60,000 bases of DNA from Tubulanus polymorphus (GCF_964204645.1 NC_134034.1:10971414-11031413), one strand, 5' to 3'. Counted from the first letter of the stretch, positions 1 to 12,904 are shown. The notes: generated by a model from the letters alone, not told the origin. Program-made: numbers and translations.

Positions 1-2027
1 AAATATTGAATACGAAAATTAACCGGTACTCGGAAACGGAACGATAGTTGCCACGACGCGATCGATGATAGGTTGATATAGAGTACGGGACGTATGTACG
101 GCACTCCGGGGACTCGTTTTACCTGCAGATAAAATGAGCTGTTCGTTACCTCGAGATCGCTAACACTTCTTCTATATCGATATACCTCACCGTCGGGCTG
201 TCTGTCTGTCTGTACCCCGGGGATCAGCGGCGGTTAAAAGGCGTAGACCCGGAATAGACGTACATACTTCGGTCTCTTACTAGTCCTATACAGTACAAAC
301 AGTCTTCTACTTAGTCGACAAAAACCCACAATAAAAAAAAAAAGAGGAAAAACTATCTGATAGTTTGACGTTTCGACTCAAATCTATGAGCCATTTTCAA
401 AAACTGATTTATTGTACAGTTATAACAATACAAAAATACTAAATATAGCAACAAGGTGACTAAGTGATCCCTATAGCTGTTAGTATATAGTGACTAAGAA
501 GTTTATTTTTGGGAGGAGAAACCTTAATATGAGTTTTTTAGAATAATTTAGCAAAGCTATATTCTGTCCTATTCTCGAAGAATGGTCGACGTCGGAAATC
601 CGGAACAGAGCGAAAGAGTAACGAGCGAACTATCAGTTCGGAATACCAAAACTGGAACTGACTTTATTTTTACACATAGCTATTTATATAACACAGATTC
701 AGACAGGTTGAGACATGGAAAATGATACAAAAACAAAGGTGACGAGTAGTGACATGACAGTGAGACAAACAACAATTAACACTTTCTGACACAGACAAAC
801 AGTCTCAGAGGACAATGAGTAATAAGATGGAGACATAAAACAATAAAGAAATACGAAATATAGATGAAATATGTATAACAATTATCAGTGACATTCAGTG
901 TTGTTAAAATAATAGCTGACTCAAGGATTCGACGTTTATATAAATCAGAACAAGGATATATCAACTGGCTAGAGGAGAAGTCAAAAATATGGCCGGTTTC
1001 AAATGTGTGTGAATAATAGCACTCAGTTGTTTGGCATTTACGACGTCTTTTTGGTCTTCTACTTTTCTGATACGCTCTGTGTTCCAGTCCGGTGCTGGGG
1101 ATATACAGATACTTACATACTGCTGGAATTGGTTCTGATCTATATAGACGGGCGGGGTTGGATCCTAGAATTTCGAATAAGGGACCCAAAACATCCGAGG
1201 TCTAGCCACGTACTCGGTGCGTGAATTCGGATCATTTTCTGAGGATCTAAAGTGATTCTAGGATAAATTGACCGGCGATGATTACCCGCTGTAACTTACA
1301 TAAGCCAGCTTATGAAAGTGTTATCTTGGCAACGAATATGGTAGGGAGGCGGGCAGCTGTGGCCCCCCTTGGATCCGCACCTAATTGATACGCGCCTAAT
1401 GATCCATAAGGTTAGAGCCTATACGAGTACCTATTTCGACCTATTCGCGGTCAAAAACTTATTATATGTTTAACCTTGTTTATCGATGCACTATTCGACA
1501 TTTTCTGGTTGAAGTGGACCGTTTTTGAAATTGTTATCGATGGCACTTGGCCTGAATATTTCTCGAGTTGGTTTAAGTTTTGTACGAGAGACTCAACGGT
1601 GGAACGAGGCATATCTCGATATAATTCCGTTTCTAAAAAGTTTGTTACTTTCGCGAGATCTTTCGATTCGCCGAAAATGCTATAGATGATATGATTGAAT
1701 TTACAAAGTCGAGTTCAATTAGTCATCATTTTTTATAAGTCATCGGATCATTTGAGTCATTTCTATTTGCGTGAGTCTCAATTCATATTTCCAATTCAAT
1801 TTACGAGCGATCGTTTCGATAAGTCAATCACCTCACTGTGAATTCATCTCTATTTTCGAGTCACAATTTACGTGTTTCCAATTCAATTTTCTCAGCTTCA
1901 TTCGGTTAAGTTGTCAATGTGACGATCGTCCCAACTAATGAGAACATGGAGCCTGCTTAAAAACGATTATAATACGAATTTCAAACCAGACCATATTTTA
2001 TAATAGCTGAGTTCAACACCCCCTTTC
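1..2027. other. No gene seen
   Basis: AT-rich, mostly unique sequence with short open frames only and no recognisable product. A small TGTCTG run lies near 200-215. Sequence at 1,730-1,930 (TCATTTCTATTT, AATTCAATTT and similar short phrases) recurs loosely at 2,310-2,370 and 59,600-59,660, indicating a degraded dispersed repeat. Confidence 0.5.
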
Positions 2028-2310
2028 CCCTCTCTCCTCTCCCCTCCCCCTCTCTCCTCTCTCCTCTCTCCTCTCTCCTCTCTCCTCTCTCTCCCTCTCT
2101 CCTCTCTCTCCCTCTCTCCTCTCTCCTCTCTCCTCTCCTCTCCTCTTTCCTCTCTCCTCTCTCTTTCCTCTCTCCTCTCTCCTCTCTCCTCTCCTCTCCT
2201 CTCTCCTCTCTCCCTTCTCCCCTCTCCCCTCTCCCCTCTCCCCTCTCCCCTCTCCCCTCTCCCCTCTCCTCTCCTCTCTCCTCTCCCCTCCCTCTCTCCC
2301 TCTCTTGCTC
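2028..2310. repeat. Polypyrimidine microsatellite (CCCTCTCT / TCCTCTC)n
   Basis: About 280 bp of almost uninterrupted C and T, mostly CTCTCCTCT and CCCCTCTC variants. Long open frames on both strands are artefacts of the repeat. Confidence 0.97.
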
Positions 2311-2432
2311 TATTCAATTCAATTTGCTGAGCGCAAGTCTTCATTTGGATAAGTCATCAACATAATGAACATCTCGGCTTTTAAGCTAGTTTGTAATAAT
2401 ATTTTCAAAATGAAAATAAGCCTTCATTATCA

Positions 2433-2493
2433 GGTGAGTGGGTGCCAGAGTGGGTGGTAGAGTGGGTGGTAGAGTGGGTGGTAGGGTGAGTGT
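2433..2493. repeat. 12-bp tandem repeat (GAGTGGGTGGTA)n
   Basis: About five units of a 12-bp G-rich motif, the first and last diverged. Confidence 0.9.
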
Positions 2494-2897
2494 TGAGGTA
2501 TTCATCTGTCCACCCACAATCATACATGATATACCGACTTTAATATCGCTACTTATCACAATTTACTTAACACAATTAGTTGTTATCTTCGTCTTATCGT
2601 CACAATTAATCACCGATACGTCCATTCTTATCAAGACGTCGGTTTTATGCGGATACGTCAATTTTTTAGACCATCGTCTTTAAACAGGGTCCCTACGGCT
2701 TCGCGATTCCTTAAAAACTCCTAAACAGAAAATGCTATCGCTTTTAAAGGTGCTGGGAACTCCTTTGATCTTAGCAAAATGCCTGAAACTCCTTCAATTT
2801 CGAGAAATAGGCAATTAGAAATTTTTGCAGTTGGAACCAGGATCTTTTCGTCACCCTATCAGGCGGTTAACGAATTAGGAACTGAGTGTAAGTGGTG

Positions 2898-3076
2898 TAT
2901 AACAGTGTTTTCGATAAGAAATTAACGAGCCAGGTCCCTTTGAAAAACAGTAGGGTCCCATAATATGTCACAGTCCCTGAAACGAAAGCTGGTTTGAAAA
3001 AACAGGCGGGTCCTTTTTTACAAACGACAGACGGGTCTGGGACCTGGGACCTGGCTCTTATTGAAAACACTGTATA
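2898..3076. mobile_element. Small inverted-repeat element
   Basis: The left arm (ACAGTGTTTTCGATAAG...GAGCCAGGTCCC) is the reverse complement, with a few differences, of the right arm ending 3,076 (GGGACCTGGCTCTTATTGAAAACACTG). No coding capacity. A foldback or MITE-like remnant. Confidence 0.6.
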
Positions 3077-3077
3077 A

Positions 3078-3435
3078 AGCCTAGCGCACATCGACACTGC
3101 GATTGGAGACAACTAGTTGCAAGGCAGTTTTCGGCGCATGAGAGGAACTGGCCGGATACGATCAGTTGCTTGAATGTGTTGATGTGAGCGAGCTTACGAC
3201 TGGTAAGCGTCGATCTATCTCCAGTTCCAGCCAGTTGCCCATGTTCTACTTTTGAGCAACTGGTTGTACTCAATCGCAGTCATATCTGTCGATGTGCGCG
3301 CTCTGGATCTCGACGATCGACACGCGCCATGCAGTTGCTGCAACTGACCGGTTGTAACTAGATTTCGATGTGCGCGGGGTAATCGTTCGGTAGCAACTAG
3401 TTGTCTCCAATCGCAGTGTCGATGTGCGCTAGGCT
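3078..3435. mobile_element. MITE with perfect 43-bp terminal inverted repeats, TAA target duplication (PIF/Harbinger-like)
   Basis: The left terminus 3,078-3,120 (AGCCTAGCGCACATCGACAC...) is the exact reverse complement of 3,393-3,435. TAA flanks both sides (3,075-3,077 and 3,436-3,438). The related uninterrupted sequence near 20,681 (GTGTAAAGGATA) has a single TAA at the equivalent point, so it serves as the empty site. There is no transposase. The 3-bp TWA duplication suggests the PIF/Harbinger superfamily by convention. Confidence 0.85.
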
Positions 3436-3640
3436 TAAGGATACAATTTTGCGTATAAAACCATCGAATTACTGGTCCACCGAGGTAAACAGAACTGTTT
3501 TGGAAGGAGTCTACTGTAATTGGGATATGGAAGTGATGCAGACGCTTCCTCGAAATACGAAATTTTCTCCTTTAAAACTCCTTCGATCTGTAGAGATTGT
3601 TTTAACGGCGTTAAAAAGTTCGACTTTATAACGACGTGGT

Positions 3641-4389
3641 TTATAGAGAGGGAATGTTATTAATATTTCTGTTCTAGTGCGGTTTAGAGATCGACAGACC
3701 ACACCCAGTCATCGCACATACACGAACACACGCCGACTATAAACACCGGAATACCTGTCAGATACCGGTATAACGTTAATCCTTCGTAATCGGTTTATAC
3801 GCTCGAACGTAGGGGGCACTGCGCGTAATTACCTCTCGGTCAGTCGAGTCAGTCAACTCGTGGTCTATATGACTCTTACGAGGACGTATGACTCCGAGAG
3901 TCTTTTGATCGAATTATGAGTTAGTGACTTTCATTAAGCTTGCTAAGGAGTGAAGATATTGTCTGATACCATTGGTTCTGGGGTAGTGCGGAATTCGAGC
4001 CATGCGTGCTGTGACTGTTTGAATTATAACCCCCCCCCCCCCGTTTCACTGCCGGCAGGTGAAAGCGGTGGGTTTAATCTCAATCGTCAGGTACACCAAA
4101 TCAAAACAAATCAAACGAAATCTACCAATCAAATAAATAACAAGTATTTTAAAAGGCTGGAAATGATAATTTCAGGTATTTTTCAGTAGGTAATTTCAGT
4201 AGTAAGGTTTAATACGAGAGACGCCTATTATAGTTGTAGGCTTATTGCCTATTGTGCTAATGTCATGTTTGATTTCCTGATTATTTCTTCAAAACCGGTT
4301 TTTTCATGACGCTGTAGGCTATATGAATGAAACCATGGCAATCAATATCATATTTGCCCTGGAGTTTTGACCTCTGTATATGAGTCTCT
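3641..4389. other. No gene seen
   Basis: Unique-looking sequence with a poly-C run at 4,030-4,041. Short frames only and nothing recognisable. Confidence 0.5.
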
Positions 4390-4978
4390 CACTTACCAGT
4401 GGTAGAATCTGATCGCCAATCTTCAGTCCTCGCTTGCCAGTGGTAGAATCAGTCTTCAGTCCTCACTTGCCAGTGGTAGAATCTGTCCTCAGTCCTCACT
4501 TGCCAGTGGTGGATTCATTCATCAGCCCTCACTTGCCAGTGGTAGAATCAAGTCTTCAGGCCTCACTTACCAATCTTATCCCCAGCCCTCACTTGCCAGT
4601 GGTAGAATCTGTCCTCAGTCCTCACTTGCCAGTGGTGGAATCATTCATCAGCCCTCACTTGCCAGTGGTAGAATCAAGTCTTCAGGCCTCACTTACCAAT
4701 CATCTTATCTCCAGCCCTCACTCGCCAGTGGTAGAATCAGTCTTCAGTCCTCACTTACCAATCTTATCTCCAGCCCTCACTCGCCAGTGGTAGAATCAAG
4801 TCTTCAGGCCTCACTTACCAATCTTATCTCCAGCCCTCACTCGCCAGTGGTAGAATCAAGTCTTCAGGCCTCACTTACCAATCTTATCTCCAGCCCTCAC
4901 TCGCCAGTGGTAGAATCAGTCTTCAGTCCTCACTTACCAATCTTATCTCCAGCCCTCACTTGCCAGTGGTAGAAACAG
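4390..4978. repeat. Minisatellite, about 33-bp unit with 60-bp higher-order unit
   Basis: Repeats of CTCACTTGCCAGTGGTAGAA followed by TCAGTCTTCAGTC-like spacers. A longer unit that includes CTCACTTACCAATCTTATC alternates in the right half. Open frames here (PVVESVFSPHL repeats) are repeat artefacts. Confidence 0.95.
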
Positions 4979-5479
4979 GCCTCCGGGTCTCTGTAATACA
5001 CAAGCTATGTCGATGTTTATTATGATTGTACAGCGTGGTCTGTATGGACTGTGGGTAATATCGAGGTCGATCGGCGCATTGGAAATCCATAGAAGTAATT
5101 TAACAGCGAGACCACGCTCCCCTCCCCCTCCGCTCCCCCTCCCCTCCCAGCTTCCTCAACTAAAACTCGGTTGACAAAAAATCATTTGTTATTATCCTCT
5201 CTCTCTAGATATTCAACGACAACGAGTTCAGATCACATTACATACGTTACTGATCACATGACGAAAAATCATATATGTGACTTAAGCCATAAGAGAACGG
5301 CGGGTCGTGCAATCTGATCGTCCTGCAATGATAGTCCGTGTTGAACTATTGCGATGCTCTGGGCTCGCTCACCTTGTGACACAATCGAGTGAGATCTTCT
5401 TGTTTTCTTCTTGCTCAATTTGTGGCTGCGGAGGAAATTAGAGAGGCGATGTGAAAGATGAGGAACTGGAAGGTTCAGT

Positions 5480-6195
5480 ACGGAGAGGAGAGTGGAAGAG
5501 GAGAAAGAGAGGGGGATGAGAGAGAGAGGGAGAGCTAGGTAGAGAGAGGGAGGGGGGAGAGAATCAAGTAGAGAGAGAGAGAGAGAAAGAGAGCAAAGTA
5601 GAGAGAGGAAGAGAGGGATAGGAGAGAGAGCGAAGGAGAGAGAGGAGAGAGAACAAAGTAGGGACAGGGAGAGGAGAGAGCAAAGAAAAGAGACAAGGAG
5701 AGGAGAGAGCAAAGTAGAGAGAGGAAGAGGGAGAGGAGAGAGAGCAAAGTAGAGAGAAAGAGAGAGGGAGAGGAGAGAGAGCAAAGTAGAGAGAAAGAGA
5801 GAGGAGAGAGGGAGAGGAGAGAGAGCAAAGTAGAGAGAGAGGAGAGAGGGAGAGGAGAGAGAGCAAAGTAGAGAGAGAGAGAGGAGAGAGGGAGAGGAGA
5901 GAGCAAAGTAGAGAGAGAGAGAGAGGAGAGAGAGCAAAGTAGAGAGAGAGAGAGGAGAGAGAGCAAAGTAGAGAGAGAGAGAGAGGAGAGAGAGCAAAGT
6001 AGAGAGACAGGGAGAGGGAGAGGAGAGAGAGCAAAGTAGAGAGAGAGAGGAGAGAGAGCAAAGTAGAGAGACAGGGAGAGGGAGAGGAGAGAGAGCAAAG
6101 TAGAGAGAGAGAGAGGAGAGAGAGCAAAGTAGAGAGACAGGGAGAGGGAGAGGAGAGAGAGCAAAGTAGAGAGACAGGGAGAGGGAGAGGAGATT
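5480..6195. repeat. GA-rich minisatellite (GAGAGAGAGCAAAGTAGAGA)n
   Basis: Polypurine array with a recurring GCAAAGTAGAGAGA phrase spaced about 20-45 bp. It keeps all three reverse frames open (Leu/Ser-rich), which is a composition effect and not a gene. Confidence 0.96.
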
Positions 6196-7039
6196 GTTTT
6201 CACTAAAGTATGCGATGAAACCACTTTTCATTCATTGCTTCAATCTCGAGTCTAATGAGTTAGTCGCTGCGTCGTCGACTGCTGTCGTCGTCGAAGTCGT
6301 TTCCCTCGGGCGATTTTTTTCGAATTAAGAAACTCCGTATACGGAAACTGATTCTCGTGCGTCGGATTTATTGATGGGCACTCGAACGAGATCGCTTAAA
6401 CTCACCTTCGATGTTACGATTCAATTAGAGTTCTCAATCTCGCGTTCGCAGCGCGCTGTATCGCGTGTAGCTTTACATCGAGATCTCATTATTTTTTCAT
6501 ACCTCTCAAATTTTGCGATTTCGGAACGAGATTTCGAGAACGGTGTATCGAGATCGTGAGATTGATCGAGTTTAAAATCTCTGAAGATCTGTTAGTTTTC
6601 TTTTGTCAGATGAATCAGGAATATTGCTGCTTGTTTTCTCTATTTTGCGTTTAACGAAGAAAACTGTTTCTAAATCAGTTTCGATTGCAAACTCGTTTCT
6701 CGGAATGGATGAAAAGAAAGGAAAATAATCAACGGTTTCTAGCTGTTCAATTTCTCTATCTATAGCTGGTGATTTTTTTCACTTTAGTAAATAGAACAGC
6801 TTGCATTCAGTTGTAGCTTCAGTCGAAATCAGTTTTGAATTGGGGCCTGTCAGGTTCGTACGTAATTGCTTAATCGCAAACCCTGAAGCCTGCGATGACA
6901 TCATATAGTATTCATAACCAGCAGCCAATCAAAACCCTCCCCGGGTCACCTGACCAGCTTTGGCGTAGTAACCCTAGCAATAGGTTTGACCAGCTGTGAC
7001 ATCATAAACCGATATAGCCGTATCGATACCGAGACATTG
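6196..7039. other. No gene seen
   Basis: Unique sequence; a frame at 6,371-6,559 has no recognisable product. A CCAATCAAAA box occurs near 6,930. Nothing else supported. Confidence 0.5.
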
Positions 7040-7390
7040 AGCTGTCATCCCTCACTTTCTTCTCACTTGTCTCTTTCTTACTCTTCTTTTTTCACTGTTT
7101 CTTTTCTCACTCATCTTTCTTCTCACTTTTCTCTCTTCTCTTCTCTTCGCTCATCCCTTCCTTCTAACTCATTTTTCATTGTTCTCACTTTTCTCACTCT
7201 TCTCTCTATTCTCTCTTCTCTCACTCTTCTCATTCACTCTCTCTCTTTCCTCTCACTTTTTTCTCCTCTCTCCTCTCACTTTCTCATCTCATTTTCTCTC
7301 CTCACCCATCCCTTTCTTCTTTCTCTTCCCACTCTCTCTCTCTCCTCCCACTCCCTCTCTTCCCACTCTCTCCCTCTCTTCCCACTATCG
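7040..7390. repeat. CT-rich imperfect repeat (TTCTCACTTTTCTC)n
   Basis: Degenerate polypyrimidine array of TCTCACT and TCTCTC units followed by unique sequence. The Leu/Ser/Phe-rich frames are artefacts. Confidence 0.9.
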
Positions 7391-7946
7391 GTGTGATTTT
7401 GATGGTGATTATTTGCGGAGAGTAATTCACTATTTACAGCTCTATCCTCAGTCTATGACTGTTTATTGTGACGTACTCAAATGTTTTATAGTTTCGCACG
7501 CCGAGATTTATATCACCTTCCCTCACCAGCTATCAGCGGGTTTAATCTGTCCGAGAAAAAAATTATCTATTTTACACTTTTTGACAAGTTCTGTCATCAT
7601 CATCATCATTATCATCATTGTTCTCATCATTCTCGATGACATCGACATTATGATTTCATTCTTTTTGAAAAAATGTGCGTTTCCATAGTAACGTTGTGGC
7701 GAGGTTTGTTAAATCGGGGCGCGTGTCGTTCATGATTTGTTTCCTCGTGTGAAAAACTGTGTCCAATTTAGGCAATTTACTCGACGTGTAAATTCGATGT
7801 TAATTTCTCTAAAAGTGTTACAACGCGACGTAAGCTGCGGAAGTGGATTTTTGTTTTGTTTTCTCTGAATTTCTTAATTCAATCTCGAGTTACGCGTTTT
7901 TGATACGCAGCCAAATTTGAAAACATTCTCAATGCTCAGAAGCTCC

Positions 7947-8440
7947 ACAGTTCTGAACCCAGTTCCGCAGTTCTGGACCCAGTTCCTCAGTTCTGAACCC
8001 AGTTCCGCAGTTCTGGACCCAGTTCCTCAGTTCTGAACCCAGTTCCGCAGTTCTGGACCCAGTTCCTCAGTTCTGAACCCAGTTCCTCAGTTCTGAACCC
8101 AGTTCCACAGTTCTGGACCCGGTTCCACAGTTCTGGACCCAGTTCCACAGTTCAGAACTCAGTCCCATAGTTCTAGACCCAGTCCCACTGTTCTGGACCC
8201 ATTTCCGTAGTTCCGGACCCAGTTCCACAGTTCTGGACCCAGTTCCACAGTTCAGAACTCAGTCCCATAGTTCTGGACCCAGTTCCACGGTTCAGGACTC
8301 ATTTCCACAGTTCTGGACTCATTTCCACAGTTCTGGACCCAGTTCCACAGTTCTGGACCCAGTTCCACAGTTCTGGACCCAGTTCCACAGTTCTGGACCC
8401 AGTTCCGCGGTTCAGGACTCATTTCCACAGTTCTCAGTGA
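7947..8440. repeat. 20-bp minisatellite (CAGTTCTGGACCCAGTTCCA)n
   Basis: About 24 units of 20 bp; variants interchange TGGACC, TGAACC and AGGACT. The same phrase forms the array at 34,085-34,730 and occurs in the termini of the MITE at 22,023-22,140. Confidence 0.96.
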
Positions 8441-8524
8441 GGTTAAGTTTTCTTCATTGCCGCCGGTGACATCAATAGAAATATAAGTTAACGAAATTAT
8501 TGCAGGCCCCGAGTAGAGATTTAG

Positions 8525-8645
8525 AGAGAGCGAGAGCATGAGGGAGGAGGAAGGGAGAGGAGAGGGAGGAGAGGAGAGAGATGGGGAGAGGGAGGAGAGA
8601 GAGAGGAGGGGGAGAGATGGAAAGAGGGAGGGGAGAGATGGTGAG
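8525..8645. repeat. GA-rich microsatellite
   Basis: Polypurine run of GGAGAGGGAGGAGAGAG variants. Confidence 0.9.
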
Positions 8646-8719
8646 TTAAAGCAGATGCTATATCAGTAGAGAGAGAGGGAGTGAAATAATTTCTATGGTA
8701 ACTGAATTACCAGTTAGTT

Positions 8720-8762
8720 ACTGCTGCTGCTGCTGCTGCTGCCGCTGATGCTGCTGCCGCTG
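8720..8762. repeat. (CTG)n trinucleotide repeat
   Basis: Interrupted CTG/CCG run. A poly-Ala frame on the reverse strand is incidental. Another CTG run lies at 25,100-25,143 and a short one at 55,121-55,139. Confidence 0.95.
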
Positions 8763-9009
8763 TCCGGTGTTTATTAACTGAGATTCTCGCTGAAAACGTT
8801 TCGATGATAAATAGATTGTGATAATCGAATGAATTTATACAGATCTGGAGGGAAACATCTGAGTTAAAAGCATCGTCGCGTTTCAGCACATAAAATACAA
8901 TAGAAATAGATCGGTCTTTAATTCAGTTTTCTGTAGAAAATTCCCGGTAGTTTTCACCGTGACAATTTCTCGATAGGCCACGACCTGATTCCAACGTTCT
9001 TCAGGCGGG

Positions 9010-9250
9010 CCACTGACCTAGAAAACCAGGAAAAATATGGAAAATATCGGGGAAAATTCGAAGAATTTGACAGATTTCGCAAAAAAAAAACCTGGAAAAT
9101 TCCGGGAATAACGGGTGATGCTATTGACCACGTGTTTCAGTGCATGATTCAAATGGACGAATTGTAACATTTTAAACCTAGAAATTTCTCTGAGTTTCTC
9201 AGGGGAAATCTCGTGTTATAACTTGGAAAAATCAGGGAAAAGTTGATATG
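9010..9250. repeat. Dispersed repeat shared with 16,490-16,660
   Basis: Phrases GGGAATAA...TTGACCAC, GTGATTCAA/GCATGATTCAA and TTTTAAACCTAGAAATTTCT occur in the same order and strand at 16,490-16,660. Family unknown. Confidence 0.75.
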
Positions 9251-9524
9251 ATGACAATTGAAATTTCATCGTTACTATGGTATTTAACGGCCCGTTATCT
9301 TTAACCAACTTTTGAGCAACTGGCCCAGGTTGTTGTAATTGGGCGGAAAGTGGCGCCATTGCACCGCCTTATTCATAGTTAACTCTGGTTCAACTGCATG
9401 AGTTTGAAACTCTTCAGAATTTCTGGTGAGTTGTTATTTGTACGTGACGTGCGTCGTATCTGAAAAATATATCAACGTTATGAATTTTAGATTTGAATAA
9501 TGAGATCTCGATCACATTGAGATG

Positions 9525-9990
<466 letters not shown>

Positions 9991-10334
9991 ATATCAAAAC
10001 GGAAATTAAACCAGCCCATATCAGATAGCTACGTTTCACAGTTGAATAATTCTGAATTCACTCGTGCAAAAATTTCCATCTTTATTTGATTTTGTTTGCG
10101 CTGCTTCGCATTCACTGTTTACTCAATATATCCTCATCGGACTGAGATGGATGTGTACAGTGTTTCGGGTGAGGGTGGGTGGTTTTGGCCGAATGGAGCT
10201 GGTAGTGAAGGGGTGTCCGAACCAGGAGGCGCGTTCAAAACTGCATGAAATGATTTACAAGATATTTTTGTTTTTATTTCAGGTGAATCGCTGCATTTCA
10301 TCGATACAAGTAAGTTACAATTATGTCATATGTA

Positions 10335-10550
10335 TTCTCCCTTTCTCCTCCCTCCTCCCTATCCTCCCTCCCTATATCCTCCCTCTCCTCCCTGTCTTAA
10401 CTCCCTATCCCTCCTCCCTATCCTCCCCTGTCTCCTCCCTCTCCTCCCTGTCTTCTTAACTCCCTATCCTTCCTCACTATCTCCTCCTTATCTGCTCCCT
10501 ATCCTCATCCCTCCTCCCTCTCCCCTCATCCATCTCCCCACTCTCCACTC
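10335..10550. repeat. CCTCCCTAT-type polypyrimidine repeat
   Basis: Degenerate array of CTCCCTATCC and CTCCTCCCT units. Confidence 0.9.
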
Positions 10551-11484
10551 TCTGCAGATGTACGTCGTCGCGGTAATCAGTCTCTCAATTCAAGAGATTG
10601 AAACATGTTGAAATCTAATGAAGCATTGTTTGTTTATCTCTTGCTGTTGTGTGTCGTTACCCGGTAATTGCAGCCGAACGCCTTCTGGCTGATTTTCACA
10701 GAGTCTAGACATTCGTAGTTTAATACCTAACTTCTGAAAATGTTTACATTTTGTCTCGCTAGTTTCAGGGTCAGCCCTTGACACTGTCTTGTTAATATCG
10801 ACGAATCAGAACCGTGAAACCACGTCCAGGACCCAGTTTCACGGAAAGGATTAAGGCCTAAATCGATTTAAGATAAACTGAATTAATGAAGAAATTGAAA
10901 CTAGTTGAAAAGTTAAACCTTTTTGTGAAACTGGGCCCCGCCTGAAAATGCCCGATTGATTTTGGCAGAGTTCATTGTTTACCAAAAATGAAAAACGCCT
11001 CTGAAATTGTGGCCTGGCATCCGCATATTAAGAACAGCCAATTTCTTCTTTCCTTATTCCCGAGAATCTAATCGCCACCTTATTCAGAAATTCATAAAAT
11101 ATGCAGTTGGTGTTGAAATCTACGTAGGGGGCGGATCTAGCTTTTCGGAAAAAGGGCTGCGCACTAATTACTTGGGTCATTACATATATAATTACATATG
11201 TGGGATATGCTCCTCCAGAAATTTTTTTAGAAAATTAGATGCATTCTGATCACTTTCCTGGTTGAAATTGGTAATGAAATATGATTGTTCACAATTTCAC
11301 CATTTCCTAAAACAAGAAATCTTGGGTAGAAAATTCGAAGGTCACTCACCACACTGCTACGAATACGCGACTATATAGTTTAAGTTGGAAGAGATTGATC
11401 TGTAGAATATCTCTCTTAATTGAGGTGTTTAACTTCAGCGCAAGTCTGAGATAACCCGACGAGATAACTATAAATTGTAGGATT
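10551..11484. other. No gene seen, apart from one MITE
   Basis: Unique sequence without recognisable coding potential; it includes the element at 10,828-10,939. Confidence 0.5.
10828..10939. mobile_element. Small MITE with GGNCCCAGTTTCAC termini
   Basis: The left end AGGACCCAGTTTCACGGAAA is mirrored by the right end TTTGTGAAACTGGGCCCC, with about 28 bp of imperfect inverted repeat on each side of an AT-rich centre. No clear target duplication. Confidence 0.7.
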
Positions 11485-11625
11485 TACTAAGTCTCGCGGG
11501 AATAACTAGGTCCCATGGGATTAACTAGGTCTCGTGGGATTAACTAGGTCCCGCGGGATTAACTAGGTCTCGTGGGATTAACTAGGTCTTGCGGGATTAA
11601 CTAGGTCCCGTGGGATTTAGATCCC
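11485..11625. repeat. 19-bp tandem repeat (GGGATTAACTAGGTCYYGY)n
   Basis: About seven units with C/T changes around the GCGGG or GTGGG junction. Confidence 0.95.
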
Positions 11626-11724
11626 TCATGAAACATTAATGTAAGGATTATGCGTAAATTCACATTTCGGATTCTGACTGCATTAATTAACGCTGTCCGT
11701 TATGTAACCAGTGGATACAGTGTT

Positions 11725-12195
11725 TTAGTAATCAGCGGTCAGTCATTTATCATCAGCGGTCAGTGCATGGTCATCAATGGTCAATTCTTGGTCATCAGTG
11801 GTCGGTTCTTGGTCATCAGTGGTCGGTTCTTGGTCATCAGTGGTCGGTTCTTGGTCATCAGTGGTGGGTTCTTGGTCATCAGTGGTCGGTTCTTGGTCAT
11901 CAGTGGTGGGTTCTTGGTCATCAGTGGTGGGTTCTTGGTCATCAGTGGTCGGTTCTTGGTCATCAGTGGTCGGTTCTTGGTCATCAGTGGTCGGTTCTTG
12001 GTCATCAGTGGTCAATTCTTGGTCATCAGTGGTCGGTTCTTGGTCATCAGTGGTCGGTTCTTGGTCATCAGTGGTCGGTTCTTGGTCATCAGTGGTCGGT
12101 TCTTGGTCATCAGTGGTCAATTCTTGGTCATCAGCGGTCAGTTCTTGGTCATCAGTGGTCGGTTCTTGGTCATCAGTGGTCAGCTCCTGGTCATT
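11725..12195. repeat. 21-bp minisatellite (TTGGTCATCAGTGGTCGGTTC)n
   Basis: About 22 units. The 21-bp length keeps several frames open on both strands (LVISGRF, VLGHQWS, TTDDQEP heptapeptides). No frame has a flanking domain or signal, so I treat it as non-coding. Confidence 0.96.
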
Positions 12196-12904
12196 CGAGG
12201 CTCATTACAATGATTGCGCCTAAAGGAATTCCTGTCATATCAAACTCAAACTATTTCTGGTATTCGTCAAGTTTTCCGATAAGAATATGTAGGACTCGAG
12301 GGGGGGGGGACAGGATCTTATGCCCAAAATTGGTCTCGGATCTGAACTTAATCGATATACTATAAAACTATTAATATAGTCCTAGGTCTTAAATCTATAG
12401 AAGACATGAGGCTGTGTAGCTGATCTGCTCTGTCGATGAAAAAATTGGTTTTATATCGAAATTTCTAACTGTCGCTGTCGTTGTACAGGCTATTAGTGCC
12501 CGACTGACCGCTGAAGGGGAGGAGGGGGAGGGGGGGGTACAGCTAGATTCCTAACTAGGAAGGAATCAAATATGTAAAACGCGTTCTTGCTTTGTAAACG
12601 CGGGGAGAACATTCTAAATGAACCCGGCGGGGAGAATTTCTATCCGGTGTTCGTGTTTGCGGTTAGTTGTAGCCGCAAGGGTAATGAGAATATATTTAAC
12701 CTTGTTAGTTGATAAACCACCGGGGCCTCGAGGAGTAATCTACCGATCCACGTTCCACCGCGCAGTTCCACATCAGTCTGTAACTGGATTTATCGGTAAT
12801 AAACTCCCTCTATCCCTTGTATTTGTGTTCGGAGTTAACAGTTACTCAAAGACATTTTCTTTAATCAGAGAAATCATTTATAACAAGCTTGCGTTAATAA
12901 GACA
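12196..12904. other. No supported gene
   Basis: A frame from ATG at 12,618 (MNPAGRISIRC...) runs about 95 codons before entering the next array, but shows no known domain or conserved pattern. Confidence 0.4.

Larger units (their letters stand above)
2698..3640. repeat. Dispersed repeat, copy 1 (interrupted by nested elements)
   Basis: The left part (2,698-2,850, with TGCTTTTAAAGGTGCT-like and GAAACTCCTT phrases) and the right part (3,436-3,600, with GTGATGCAGACGCTTCCTCG) both match 20,080-20,880 in order. Two inverted-repeat elements (2,898-3,076 and 3,078-3,435) have been inserted into this copy. Confidence 0.75.

Noticed and set aside
5269-6231. Long reverse-strand Leu/Ser/Pro frames over the GA-rich array
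   Set aside because: Composition artefact: a polypurine repeat lacks stops in reverse frames. No domain, and no real start context.
11650-12365. Several overlapping 125-200-codon frames of heptapeptide repeats
   Set aside because: The 21-bp unit contains no stop in most frames. Heptad repeats are direct translations of the minisatellite and none has flanking protein sequence.
12618-12713. ATG frame MNPAGRISIRC as a signal-peptide exon with donor GCAAG|GTAATG
   Set aside because: Several Arg interrupt the hydrophobic stretch and the phase (GCC GCA AG|G) is 2, which cannot join to the phase-1 start of PLXDC exon 1.
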